DNA of 64,000 nucleotides from Azadirachta indica. Taxonomy: Eukaryota; Streptophyta; Magnoliopsida; Sapindales; Meliaceae. Below are positions 36,901 to 48,353 of the stretch, in pieces. Where the stretch lies: contig CM040442.1 of NCBI GenBank assembly GCA_022749755.1, positions 1,824,663 to 1,888,662 of the forward strand. The letters run 5' to 3'. The position numbers and the translations under genes were made by a program. Within the stretch, counting starts at the first letter, position 1. Each line of letters starts with the position of its first letter. The notes under the pieces are model-generated. The model was not told the DNA's origin. It searched no databases and saw nothing but the letters and a program-made list of their open reading frames with translations.

Positions 36901-37681
36901 AGAATTGGTTTCGTCTCACCCTCTATCCTTTTCCCTCTAAGCTTATAATTCTTCAGTAAGCTCTTTGATCCTCTCCTTCGTTTCTTTCCTGCTTACCACT
37001 TGATCAACAGCCGATGTTGCCTGATCGAATGTTTTCTCTGTGATAGCCTTTTCCCCATCTTTCTTATGCTTTTAGTTGGTATAAGTTCGTATGTCCACTA
37101 AACCAGTATGCGCTCGAGCCTTCTTTTTCCTTGACTCCATTCATCCAGATCAGGGCCCAATTTTTTATCAGGTTTTTCTATATCGCAAAAAGGAATTTCT
37201 TTATTGTAGCCTTGAGGTAACAATTTCTCCGTTCGAGCCTTTTCCTACCTTTCTGCACTTGGTCTCTGCTACCTACTCCTTACTTTCCTAAGGGCGATCC
37301 TTTTTAACAGATCCTCGGTAAGAAAACACTCTCTTTATTCTCCGAAAATCTTAGTTTCACCGGATTGTGCCCACTGATGTCGTCCCCCTAGATGATTCTC
37401 TTCAGGTTTTCAATTTCCTTCTCCATTATCCCTAATTTGTCTTCCAAGGCCTTTACTTGCTTGTCTTTCTCTAGATGCTTCCACTTACTTTCCCGCAACT
37501 GCTGAGCAAGTAGAGTTGCGTCCGCCTCTGCTTCACGCATCACTGTTTGCCGTAGGGTAGTTGCAGTGAGCTTAGGGGGAAGTTTGAGTCCGATGAATCC
37601 TCTTCGTGAGGTTCTCCCAATGGTGGCCTCTTGACGACTATTTGTTCCTTGATCACTGCCATAGCTTTTTTATCGTAGTTT

Positions 37682-37699
37682 CCCATAAATGACACCAAT
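37682..37699 (-). promoter_or_regulatory. Primer-binding-site-like segment of the Tat-type element
   Basis: Directly inside the 5' LTR on the element strand, the sequence TTGGTGTCATTTATGGG follows the LTR terminus ...CAGTATCAACA. It corresponds to the TTGGCGCC-type segment normally found at this position in plant Gypsy elements, with mutations. It fixes the inner boundary of the 5' LTR. Confidence 0.65.
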
Positions 37700-38102
37700 T
37701 GTTGATACTGAAAAATTATAACTCACAATATCATACAGTGAAAATTACAGGAAGAGACAAATTTCTTATTGCTGCTGAAAGTTGGAAAAGTCACCTCTCT
37801 TTCACGGTTCGGTCCCTATATATATAAACACAGTTTTCCTTTTTCTAATAGCATTAGGAATTCGAATTTACATTGAATTTGAAAGGTATCCTACAAAATC
37901 TTAACTTGCCTTGAGTAAAAACTTCTAAATTTTACTTTTCTTTTTCTACAAGAATTTTTTTTCCGGTCAAACTCGCCTATGGAATGTCTGATCAAGAACA
38001 TACCGAGCTGACTTGATCAGGATGTATAAAAGTTGACTAGGTATTGGGCTTGTTAACGCGAAGCCCATGTATCCTATGATCCTAATGTCATCTTCCCAAA
38101 CA
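37700..38102 (-). repeat. 5' LTR of the Tat-type element
   Basis: 403 bases. It starts TGTTTGGG and ends ...TCAACA on the element (minus) strand, so it has the usual TG...CA ends. Its outer end abuts kinase intron sequence (ATATATATACATCCATATC), which is found uninterrupted in kinase C at 47,535-47,550. This defines the insertion point. The partner LTR at 27,221-27,491 is shortened. Confidence 0.88.
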
Positions 38103-41040
38103 ATATATATACATCCATATCACATGTGACTGATAACATGTCATATCAAATCTAACATTGCACAGGTAATATTTACAATTTAAACAATATTTTCAATAAA
38201 TAATAAACTCAACATCAAAATTAGCTATCTACTAATTACGGGAGGAGACAGGAGTTATGTAAAAATGAAATCCTACTAAAGTCTATTCAAGCAATATTTG
38301 AATTATTAAGCATAAAATTCATATTACACATCATACAATTTTGAATATACATACTTAAAAATGTGTGCTGAAAAAGAATTATAATGTCCTCACTCTTTGA
38401 TTGCTAATTTACTGAGCAAATCTACACATAATGTGTTAGATTTTTCAACCAAAAACATCAATAACATGTTTTCCTACTAAGTAGTTTTGAATATATATTT
38501 CATCTTAATAACTGGCTAATCATAAACTAGACTAACAAACAGCTAGTCCATTAATTGGTTACCTTTTTTCTACAGTGAAGATGTTAACTGATTTCATAGT
38601 TATGTGAAATAAGGATGAAATAGTTTGGAATAAACAAGGATAAGTTCCAACATGCAGCAACTATAACATTATATATCTTATTTTCTTCAAACACAACTAC
38701 TACCAATGTTCACTTCTCAAAATTTAATATTAACTCACAAACACATCGTCCAGTAAACCCAACTTAGATCTCTACAAATCTTGTTACAGAATCATTATAA
38801 TCTGCTGGTTTTAAACTGACCTGACGACATTTTCATTTCGCAACTCCTTGAGAAGAGAGACTTCTCTTAGTGCGTAGCTTGGGGCACCTTCAATTTCATT
38901 ATGAATTGTGATCATCTTGATAGCTACCAGCTGGCTAGTTATTACATTACGACACTTGTAAACCTAATTCAACAGAATGAGACAAAAAACAAGAAAAAAA
39001 CAAGAAAAACCAAATCAATAGAGATATGTTCAGAGAAATTATTAATTATTTTCATGATCCATTACGTGTAAACAAGTTCTTGAATACAAACTAAAAAATT
39101 CTTGAACGCAAAATTAGATTAAATCAATCAGATTAGAAGGATGAAGAGTCATAACAACAGAATAATGTTGCTAATCAGTGAAAATTACGAGAACAAAGAA
39201 CTCAGAATTGACAAACACCAAATGAATGATAAAATTACCGATTCGGCAGTTAGAAAACCAGAAACAGAAGTCGATTTCAAGAAATACAAAATTGAAGATA
39301 AACAGAGAGTGATCAGTGACCACACCTGAACAACGGAACAAGAAGATGTTTATGACTCACCGAGAATTTAGAGAGAGGAATTGTTGTTTGTTTCGTATTT
39401 ATAGAATAGAGTAAACCATTCTGCTGTTGGGTCCTCAAATTCCCACCAAAACTTAAACTGTATCTCAGCCATCCACGCAGTCTCGATAAAAGTAGGATCA
39501 TATATATGGTTGGCAATGGGTCAGGGATGGGTTGTGGATCCCTATCCCTGACCCCTACCTCGATTAGGCTAGACCATCTCCATTCTCAACCCATTCCCGA
39601 TTTTTTCAATTCAGAAATAGGTGGAAGATGTCTCTAATTTGGGCCGAGATCTCTATGGGCCATCGACTCCAAGTCTAATCTCGCTTTGACCAGAAAAATA
39701 ACAATTGCCTATCCTTAATTTTTTTTAATTCAAAGATGGGTGAGAAATTTTTCTAATTTGAGCTAGGGATCCCTGTGAGCCCTCGACCTTGAGTCTGACC
39801 TCATTTTGACCAGAAAAATTAAAAAAAAAAAAAAAGAATCATTGCTACTATAAACATTCAAAACAACTACTTCAAGGATAATGAACACATTAGTTACCAT
39901 TAGACCACTCAAGCTTATTTGATAAAATGTGTAAATGAAAAATATTTAATATTATTGATTATAAAGATATTATTAAAGTGGTGATTGTTTTCCCCAATGC
40001 TTGTACAAAAAACCAATTAATTAGTTGTTTGTCTTCTAGTGTTTTCTTGATTTTAAAAAATATTTTTGTTTTGACATATATTTTAAGCAAGCAAAATGAG
40101 CAAAATATATATATATATTTTTTTTTCATTAGGAAAAGGGCTAAATTAATTATAATTAATAATGTTAATCATTTAGCAACTATCAAACTGAAAATATGAT
40201 ACAATATTCTTTTGAGAGATGTGATTGAATATATAAATAATTAGGTTAAGGATTCTCCAAACTTAAAAGACATATAATCTAATTAATTAATTTAACCAAT
40301 TAATTAAACAATGAAAATGGAATCAGTTTTGCATTTTGACCAAGTAAATTATATTATTCTTTTTCTAAAATAAATTATATATTTTAAATATTATACGAAT
40401 ATTTTTTATTTTAACGTGAATCAAATTAGAATTTTATTTTTATATCTCTTTAAATTAAACAAAGGAAAAAGTTTTAAATTTCTTTTGTATCAATTTCTTG
40501 TTTTGTGAGATTTTGGTAGAACACAATCCTCACAAATAGATAATAGTATTTTAGGATAAAAAACTTTGAGGGAAGGAATTTATTACTGAAAAAATGTATC
40601 ATCAATTTTGAACTTTTCATCAAATATCATAATATAAATCAAATTTATTATATTTTTTAGTAATAATAAATGCGTTTTACATATGTGAAATCACAATTTA
40701 ACATATTATCAAAATAACATAGTCAAATTTAATTTAAGTTTTATAAATTAATTGATGAAAATAAAGTAATGGACAATGATAATTAATTTAATTGACACAA
40801 TTTATAATAATTTTATTAGAACAAAATATCTAATTTGATTAATACATTTATGATAATTTTTTTATTAACCTATATAAAAAGAAAAATAAATAAGTATAGT
40901 AATAAATTATGATTTAATTTTTAATAGAATTGGTAATATTAGAGAAAATATATTAAATTAATCTTGAACTTCTTTATTTTTTGATAATTTTGGGAAAAAA
41001 AATATTTTGAGGGTGGTTGTGAAAAGGGATGGTTTTTGGC
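38103..41040 (-). repeat. Inverted duplication, arm B (partner 14.0-17.4 kb)
   Basis: Kinase intron, exon (38,821-38,963), 5' UTR and promoter (39,300-39,500) and part of the hAT-like element (39,505-41,040), all in inverted orientation to arm A. Similarity to arm A continues to about 41,030-41,045 (14,495-14,510 in A) and then stops, so the left ~400 bases of the transposon are missing here. Unlike arm A, arm B remains joined to downstream kinase exons, although a retrotransposon separates them. Confidence 0.85.
39505..41040. mobile_element. hAT-like element copy in arm B, truncated
   Basis: It begins TATGGTTGGCAATGGGTC, the inverted counterpart of the right end at 16,040, and contains the inverted two-unit GC-rich repeat (39,590-39,830). 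The other terminus is missing. It came to this place through the inverted duplication, not by a separate insertion, because it occupies the same promoter position as in arm A. Confidence 0.8.
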
Positions 41041-41044
41041 CATA

Positions 41045-41170
41045 GGTGGTAGATTGTTTTAGCAAAGAATTCTTATTCTTCTTGGTAACTTTCTTTGTAT
41101 CAAAAATCAATATCATTAATGTAAATTTTTGGTAATTTAAAAATCAATTATAATTTTGAAAGACGAATTT
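41045..41170 (+). repeat. Dispersed repeat, partner 47,025-47,160
   Basis: The segment with (T/C)TTGGTAACTTTCTTTGTAT, AATATCATTAAT and TTGGTAATTT recurs at about 47,025-47,160 in the same orientation with moderate divergence. It is non-coding. The two copies flank the terpene synthase interval on either side, at arm B's end and next to kinase C. Confidence 0.6.
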
Positions 41171-41487
41171 ATCCTTAAAAAGATAATTTGACCCTTAATC
41201 TAACGGTTGGATGTCAAGATAATTTTTTAAAATATAAGGGGAATTGGTTAATTAGAGTAAACTTGGGAAATAGTTTATTCTCCTATTAATGGACATAAAG
41301 TCAATAAATTTGCTAGTATGTTACTGTTTAATTCCTCAAAAGTCTCCATCTTTAAATTTGTATAAAAGTCAATGTGATTATGAAGTAGTGTATACTAACA
41401 CTACAAAATGAATTATTCTAATTTCTAAAGCATTGACAATAATTAAATGTTTTATTTATTTCATGACGATGCGATTATTATTATAAC

Positions 41488-41659
41488 ATGGAATCTAATC
41501 CAATACATTATTCCAAGGCAGTACATATATAATTAAATTAAGTGTGATGAACATGATCGACAGAGATTACTAAATATGGAATCTAATCCAATGCATTATT
41601 CCAAGGCCAATACATATATAATAATAAAATTAATATTTGATGATCACAATCAACAGATC
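41488..41659 (-). repeat. Tandem duplication 3' of the terpene synthase
   Basis: Two copies of a unit of about 87 bases beginning ATGGAATCTAATCCAAT(A/G)C and continuing TTATTCCAAGGC lie at 41,488-41,575 and 41,576-41,659. They fall just downstream of the coding stop, probably in the 3' UTR or terminator region. Confidence 0.8.
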
Positions 41660-41697
41660 GAAATGCATGCTAACTCTTCAAAGAGGTAGAGGGTCTT

Positions 41698-44107
41698 TCA
41701 ACAACGAGGCAATTTGGTCTTTAACCAAATGAGAATCGGTATAGTTATCACCATCCCTGTATAAATAATCATCACGCGTGCAAAATTTTGAACCCGTTCC
41801 AACAAAGGCATAGGGACAGCTGTTGGTTTGAGCATCTCCTCGTTCATATCTTTCCATGCATTTTCAACTTCCTTCCGAAACACAATAACTGCATCTTCCT
41901 CAGAAGCTCCATCATGCTGCTTCATGTAGCATTCAATAGCTGAGACAACATGTCCTCTACTTTGCTCAAACTATATATAAGTACATACAAAAATATTATA
42001 TAAGTATATATATATATTTATATATATATGGAATTAATTAATTATAGAGCTAGGATCACTTATCCAACTGTAACAAAGTTAATTAAGTATGCATATATGG
42101 TACGTACGTACCTTGTGAGAAACTATGTCATCCATGAGCCTACTGACAATAGATGATGCTCTTACAATCTTAGGGTTATTAGATATCCATTCAAAACTCT
42201 CCTTAGTTGCAATGTCACCCATGCCAACGAAGGAAGTTGTTGCCAACGCTGAATAGCCACAACTTATAAGTGCAACCTCCATATGTTCCTCAATTGTTGG
42301 AACATGACCTTCATTCAACCACTCAGCTTCTACAAAGTATGTTGCAACTAGTTCTTGCAACTGAGGATATATAAATATATATCGTCGAACAAAAGAAATT
42401 AAGAGAAAAGAAATATTAATTAATTTATGAATATATATATATAAACCATTAAGCCATAAATTGCCTACCTTCTCTTTCACATAAGGAAGGCCATATGATC
42501 TTCCTTGCTTGGCCAATTCTCCCTCAATTTCATTGTAAATATCTAAGAGTACCTGATAAATTAACTTCATATATTCTGGAAGTATATCTATAGCGCCAAT
42601 GTCCCATCTGGAAGTTACCAAATAACCATACTCTAAATTAAATGAATAAAATAATATATATATATATATATAAATTTAAACAAAATTACATTATGTATGG
42701 TTACCTTTTGACAGCTTCGGTAAAGAGTTTGAGTTCTTCAAAAGTACCATAGGCATCATATGTATCATCTATGACAGATAACATGTAAATTACTTTAGTC
42801 GTTATTTTTCTTGCCAATGCATACTTCGGCTCAAAGTAAACTCCTAATATCCAAAAATATAACTCCACTAATCTGTCTCTCGCATAAGGCAGCTTATTAG
42901 TGAAGTCTAAATCTTTCCACCACCTGAAATTCAATTAAACTTCATATTAAAACTTTCTTAATAAAGCTCAAATTGTCTTGCATGATCAGTACAACTATGC
43001 TGTTCATAAGTAAATCAATTGAGCCAATTTAATTTATAAAACGAACTCACCTTGTAGCAGTGCTTAGTTCCTTCTGATGTGTTGCTTGTAACATGTTGAA
43101 ATCTAACTTTGCAAACTTCAATAAAGTTTTATTGTGCGAATCATCTCTTGGATAGATAGACAAAAAGTACAATGTGTCTAACCTTGGTAAGGTTTTACGA
43201 AGAGGACGGCGGAGAGCACGATTTATTTGTTCTGCAAGATTAGGGCATACATGAGATACTGCTGACTTAAGATGAGCAGTTGAGAAAGCAATGGCTTCAT
43301 CCAAAATATCTTCTCCACGAATGGCTAGATGTGCTGCCTCATACAAGCTTAACAAGCCTTGAACATCACTTATCAACCTTGCCTTGAATTTACTTTCTTC
43401 ATCTTTGAACTTTTCAAATACATCTGATTGCATATAATTAATTCAGAGAAATTAATTTAATTTAGACCAACCCAATTTAATTAATTAAAAAATTTGCGTG
43501 AGGATATTTAATTTGAAATTAACATATATAGCTTAGGCAATTAAAATTGCTTACTTACCACATGAAATCTTAATTCCCTGCTGTCTAAGTAGTCGAAAGT
43601 AAAGAGAAACAGTGCAGAGATCATGATCATCATGATCACTGCCAATATCAAGGTGATTATGTATATTCTCCAGTTCATCCTCGATCTCCTTTTCGAAGAG
43701 ATAAGCCACACCCAAGCGTTGTACTGTATCAATAAGGTGCAATTTCTTGACCTGTTGATCTGTTTTAGCAGTTATCAATCTCCTTGCTTCTTGTTTTAGT
43801 TCTTCGTACTCTTCTCGAGCTGCAGGATCAATTGTCTGCACAAAAGAGAATCAATTAAACGTGTAGTATTATTACTATAATTTAAATATATAGAAGGTGG
43901 GTACGTAGAAGGTGGCTCAACAATTATTAATATTTCTTATAGTGATATTTATATTTGTTAACAACTATATATTACCATGGAGTCGTTAGTATATGCAAGG
44001 AAATGATCCCCCCAAAGAGTAGGATGATAATTTGCCGGGTGGCGTTTGGAGTTCTTCTGATCAGCATCTTGGATTAAAATAGAAGCGGCTGAAACCTGAG
44101 AAAACAT
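41698..44107 (-). CDS. TPS-a sesquiterpene synthase-like gene, C-terminal frameshift
   Basis: Seven exons with GT-AG junctions in phase: 43,976-44,107; 43,559-43,835; 43,051-43,423; 42,705-42,923; 42,469-42,607; 42,112-42,360; 41,698-41,970. They encode 553 residues. The start at 44,107 is the nearest ATG to the conserved region; 44,116 is an in-frame alternative. There is no plastid signal, so the family predicts a cytosolic enzyme cyclising farnesyl diphosphate. Motifs: an R-x9-W motif as RH...W at 22-32, RDR at 276-278, the Mg-binding DDTYD at 313-317, and the second metal site D457-D458-S461-E465, which spans the exon 6/7 junction. The exon sizes are the usual ones for TPS-a. One base is missing near 41,752-41,757: the reading shifts after residue 534 and the usual end (a DGDxYT segment and the family C-terminus) lies in the other frame, with its own stop at 41,678-41,680. 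The lost segment forms part of the active-site lid, so the product is probably inactive unless this is a sequencing error. Confidence 0.92.
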
Positions 44108-44162
44108 GATGGACATATACTTATAAGATATATATTTGAGCTTGAGATGCTCTATGTTCTGA

Positions 44163-44171
44163 CTATTTATA
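44163..44171 (-). promoter_or_regulatory. TATA box of the terpene synthase gene
   Basis: TATAAATAG on the minus strand, about 50-65 bases before the proposed ATG codons (44,116 and 44,107). This leaves room for a short leader. A closely similar segment with its own TATAAATAA lies further upstream near 44,593-44,601. Confidence 0.6.
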
Positions 44172-44276
44172 TGCACTCCTCAACTGAGAAATAATAATTT
44201 AATCCAGATATTACGCGCATGCCAAAGTTGATTAATTTTTTGTAATTTAAATGCATGCATGCATGTTTATTGGATA

Positions 44277-44285
44277 CCACGTGGC
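44277..44285. promoter_or_regulatory. G-box (CACGTG) upstream of terpene synthase
   Basis: CCACGTGGC, a palindromic G-box core with favourable flanks, about 170 bases before the start codon. G-boxes bind bHLH (MYC-type) and bZIP factors; MYC2-type control of sesquiterpene synthases is known. Whether this site is used is inference. Confidence 0.45.
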
Positions 44286-44681
44286 GTTCATTTTCCAACA
44301 GGTAATGCTCCAAGTTTCTTCAAATTGAAAAGGATAGGTAAATTCTTTTTTACTGAATTTGTGTTAATTTATAAATTTAAAGTTATTTTGGAAGCAAATT
44401 TACAATTATTTTCAATCTCACAAACATAATAATGAAGAATTTGGTATTCTGGAAATTGATTTGGTGTTAATTAGTTAATTTGTGATAATTAGTGGATATA
44501 GAAGAATTTGGGTGACGTAGAGTTAATATACAATCAGATATATTTACCATTTGTTTCTATATATAAAATTTTATTATTTATCATGTTCTGTCTTATTTAT
44601 ACGCACTCCTGAACTGAGAAATAATAATTTAATGCGGAAATAAATTAAATTATGCTAAAAAAAATATGTCGTGCGTAATAT

Positions 44682-44807
44682 ATGGTAGCCAACATTATTG
44701 GTAGAATTATTTCAACAAACATAACTATTTACAATAATATTTTTATGGTAGCCAAAATTATTGGTAAAATTATTTCAACAAACATAACTATTTACAACAA
44801 TATTTAT
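44682..44807 (+). repeat. 63-base tandem repeat, two units
   Basis: Units 44,682-44,744 and 44,745-44,807, each starting ATGGTAGCCAA and containing ATTTCAACAAACATAACTAT, differ at a few positions. Non-coding. Confidence 0.9.
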
Positions 44808-44809
44808 AT

Positions 44810-47020
44810 TTATTGGTCAATTCGGGTTGATAAGGAGGGTTGGGTTAAAAAAAAAAAAAAAAAAGAAAAAATTTTGTATATATATGCAACATGTTGAAAT
44901 TAAGCAATTAATTGACAGTCAATACTGTACCCCCAAATATACACACACTATTCGATTTATAGGAATTTAAAGATACTACAATTAGTTAAAGTCATCAATT
45001 GATTAACACAGTAGATAGTTTTATCATCATAAATTTAACAGATTTTAACAATGTGACAAACACTTTGATTTAATGTTAGTATTAGCTAGCTAGGTCCAAA
45101 GCATGATGTTAATTGAATTGTAACAAAATTTTCCTTCCACATTTCTTTTTTTTTTTTTTAATTTTATTTGAACTTTGACACATTACCTAGCAACGAAGGA
45201 AGTATTACTATTTCCAAATTTTTGTGACATGAAACTAAATTGATTTCATATACTATGTGAAATAAATCAGCTACATAACAATAAAAGTGATAATTAAGTA
45301 TATGTGATATTTTATTAACGGGCATAAAGTTATTAATAATAATATTAAAATAAATTAAATATAAGCCTAAAGAAATATCCCGTACCTAGTATACAGTAGC
45401 CAAAACGTTATTATTGAATTTGCATATGTGTATTACTGTGATTTCCAATTGATTGACGTTACACGACTCTTCGCACATGCATAGTTGTTTGGTTCTTTTC
45501 ATTTTCATTACCTCACATCTATAATTGAGGTACCCTTGTACAACTTATCAATTTGAGATATGGATGAAAAACATTTTTCTCTTTACATCAATCATCTCTT
45601 AGCATGTCATACACAAGAAAGTCATCTCCTAACATGTCATCCACATGCAAATCCCCTAACACGCCATGTATAAACAAGCCGCCTCTTAGCATGTTATACA
45701 CTTGGAAGTCACCTCATAGTAGTTATATACAAGCAAGTCTCCTCCTAACACATTATGAAGGCACAAATTCATACGTGAACAGTAACATACTTAGGTGAAC
45801 AGTGCAGAGTATAAATAATGTCGAGAATGAACATAATGTGTATGAATAGTACAAGTTCGAATAGTACCCATGAGACATCAACTTTGTCCAAATTACATAT
45901 TCGGCCGAAGTCTAAGAGTTGATGAAACAAGTCCGATCCAAAACCCAACAAGCTTGAAGACAAATCTAACAAGTCCAACTCAAACCCAACAGAGCCAGTT
46001 AACTTGTAAAAGTTTAACTCAATATAAAATTCTAACTATGATAAGTTTAAGAGAAAGATTATACCTCCGATTATGAGAAATCCTAAGTAAACTATAAGAG
46101 AGGAACTAATCAGTTTGTACTTAAGGGAAGGGGGAGTGGAGGAGAAGAAAGCAATAGAGAAAAGAAGTAAGAGATAGCAAGAGAAAAGAGAACCACGTAA
46201 AATTTTGGTTTGTGTGTTTCTTTGTTCTTGCATAATCTATCTCAAATTACCAATTTATATCATTGACCAGATTTTTGCATAAGGACAAATTATTTATAAT
46301 ATTAAACAAACAAATGCATAGTTAATAGATGTAGCAACCGGGTCAGTCCATATTTTGGTGTAAATATTATGTTTTGAGCTTTTTAGACAATTAGATTGCA
46401 CCAAAAAAATATTATGTTTTGAGCGTTTTAGACAATTAGACTACACCAAAATAGTCGAAGCATTTTTAAATTAAGACTGCTATTAAGTAGAACCTATAAT
46501 ACTGTATATCTCTATACACTTTGTTTCTAACATAACCTATTCATATCAAATTATTTTTTTTCTTCTTTTTAATATCAAAGAAATATATATATATATATAC
46601 ACACACAAATCATGATTTAACATGACAATTAATAAAAAAAATAATGGGATGCATTTTCCACCTTAATGAAAAACTTCACCTTCTCGAACAACAAAATTTG
46701 AGCACACGAGGCACGATTCGAAAATAACTGTACTTGTCTGATATATAAAACCATAATTGTGGTATACAACGTTCTGCTAATATCCCTTTAGCATTTGATG
46801 TTATCAACTTAGCAGCACAATATATTCTCAAAAATTCCTCAACCAAGTTCTATGAATGCAGAGTTTCAAGCACTAAATGCAAACTAAACCAAAGACAACG
46901 ATGACAGAACCAGAGTTCTTTGCTGCCTTCATTGCAATCCTCCATGGATCCTTTAAATTCCAACTACCATACAACAACTTATAATCAATGGAGCTCTACA
47001 TATCAAGATGACTATACATT
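44810..47020. other. AT-rich intergenic DNA with minisatellites
   Basis: No gene recognised. It holds a degenerate 30-base minisatellite (45,597-45,750), a two-unit 45-base direct repeat starting ATATTATGTTTTGAGC at 46,364 and 46,409, and a purine-rich stretch (46,110-46,200) in sequence that could be an LTR remnant but has no partner here. The open frames at 45,604-46,233 look like chance frames. Confidence 0.55.
45597..45750 (+). repeat. Degenerate ~30-base minisatellite
   Basis: About five imperfect units of the pattern CTTAGCATGTCATACACA(A/T)G(A/G)AAGTC(A/T)CCTC follow one another. Units differ at many positions, so it is old. Confidence 0.7.
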
Positions 47021-47024
47021 TTTG

Positions 47025-47160
47025 CCATAAGCGGAAGATTCTTTTTTTGCAAACAGCTCTTGTTCTTGCTGGTAACTTTTTTTGTATAAAAAAATAAATA
47101 TCATTAATTAACACAAATTTTCGGTAATTTCAAAATCAATTTGTAATTTCGGGTAACAAT
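47025..47160 (+). repeat. Dispersed repeat, partner 41,045-41,170
   Basis: Contains TTGCTGGTAACTTTTTTTGT and AATATCATTAATTAAC, matching the copy at the end of arm B. Kinase C similarity begins just right of it (about 47,225), so it marks the truncation edge of kinase C. Confidence 0.6.
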
Positions 47161-47372
47161 TAATAGATACCCAACATGGCTGTCACATGCACTTGAAACA
47201 AAACCCACTTATCAAAACTGAATTCCAAAATTTGTAAACCTTGTTACAACAACTATAATAAGCTAGAACTGTATAATCATCTAAACGTGTGCCACATGCT
47301 TTGTGATGGAACAACAATGCTCATTCAGGAATTAAAATACCAGACTGAATGAAGCAAAAAGATCTTGCTTAC

Positions 47373-48353
47373 TCTTATAAAAGGCAAATCCAAAACCATC
47401 TTGGTGATGAATGAATGCAGATCAAGGTCTAGGTACGCAAAGACAAGAAAAACCAAATTCTTGACACTAAATGCATTCAGCAACCTGTAGCCAAATTGTC
47501 ACCAAATCCAGAGATGTGTGTGTGTGTGTGTGTGTGTATACAAACATCCATATCACATCTGACTGACAACATGTCATATTAAATCTGACATCGCACATCA
47601 ATACTTACAATTTAAACAACATTTTCAGTAAACAATAAACTCAACATCAAAATTAGCATACAATTCAAATTACATATTTAAAAAGGTGTGCTGAAAAGGA
47701 ATTATAATGTTTGATTACTAATTTACCAAGCAAATCTACACATACTGTGTTAGATTCTTCAACCAAAAAGATCAATAACATGTTTTCCAATAAGTAGTTT
47801 CGAATATATTTCGTCTATAGATACACACACACACATGTGCCATATCTTAAAAGTTGACCGCTCACAAACTGGACTAACAAACAGCTAATCCATTAATTGA
47901 GTACCTTTTTTCTAGAGTGAAGATGTTAACTGATTTGAGGTCTATCCTCATTGTGCTGTGAAATAAATAGGGATAAGTTCCAACCTGCAGCAATTATAAC
48001 ATTATATATCTTGTTTTGTTCAAACAACACTACTACCAAAGTTCACTTTTCAAAATTTAATATTAACTCGCAAACACATCATCCAGTAAACCCAACTTAG
48101 ATGTCTACAAATCTGGTTACAAAATCATTATGATCTGTAGGTTGAAAACTGACCTGACAACATTTTCATGTTGCGACTCCTTGAGAAGAGAGACTTCTCT
48201 TAGTGTATAGCTTGGAACACCTTCAATCTCATTCCGAATTGTGATCATCTTGATAGCTACCAGCTTTAGATTGCGACACTTGTAAACCTCACCATAGCCG
48301 CCTTGTCTTATCTTCTTGATTTCCTTGTAGTTCCAATTCCTCACATTTTCCAC
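47373..48353 (-). pseudogene. CDK-like kinase copy C, 5' two exons only
   Basis: Exon 1 (48,154-48,353) reads [34 protein letters not shown] and [15 protein letters not shown]. Exon 2 (47,373-47,484, intact donor and acceptor) reads VFLVFAYLDLDLHSFITKM. The codon matching the ATG of copy E is GTG (48,351-48,353). The glycine-rich loop has lost its first Gly (RQGGYG), and nine bases are deleted relative to E (RNLKLVAI against [11 protein letters not shown]). The catalytic and C-terminal exons are absent; similarity stops near 47,225. Promoter and 5' UTR are kept to about 48,950. It is a truncated pseudogene. Confidence 0.9.

Larger units (their letters stand above)
27221..38102 (-). mobile_element. 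Tat-type Gypsy LTR retrotransposon, degraded
   Basis: The element lies on the minus strand inside an intron of kinase B, in the same direction as the gene. Direct terminal repeats (37,700-38,102 and a shortened 27,221-27,491) begin TGTTTGGGAAGATGAC on the element strand. Between them, in order from the right: primer-binding site, gag, protease, reverse transcriptase, RNase H and integrase remnants, then a degraded plus-strand ORF (28,813-31,074) and a G-rich tract before the 3' LTR. The gag-pol order with integrase last marks it as Gypsy, and the antisense ORF between integrase and the 3' LTR suits the Tat group (Ogre/Grande-like). All frames are broken by stops and shifts. The LTRs differ at roughly one base in seven by eye, so the insertion is old. 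Confidence 0.92.
44153..44643 (-). repeat. Duplicated core-promoter segment
   Basis: A segment of about 60 bases (ATGTTCTG...ATTTATA(T/C)GCACTCCT, then AACTGAGAAATAATAATT) occurs at 44,153-44,213 and again at 44,583-44,643 in the same orientation, each with a TATA motif. Between them lie the G-box and the repeat shared with 1,724-1,860 (44,392-44,520). Confidence 0.75.
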
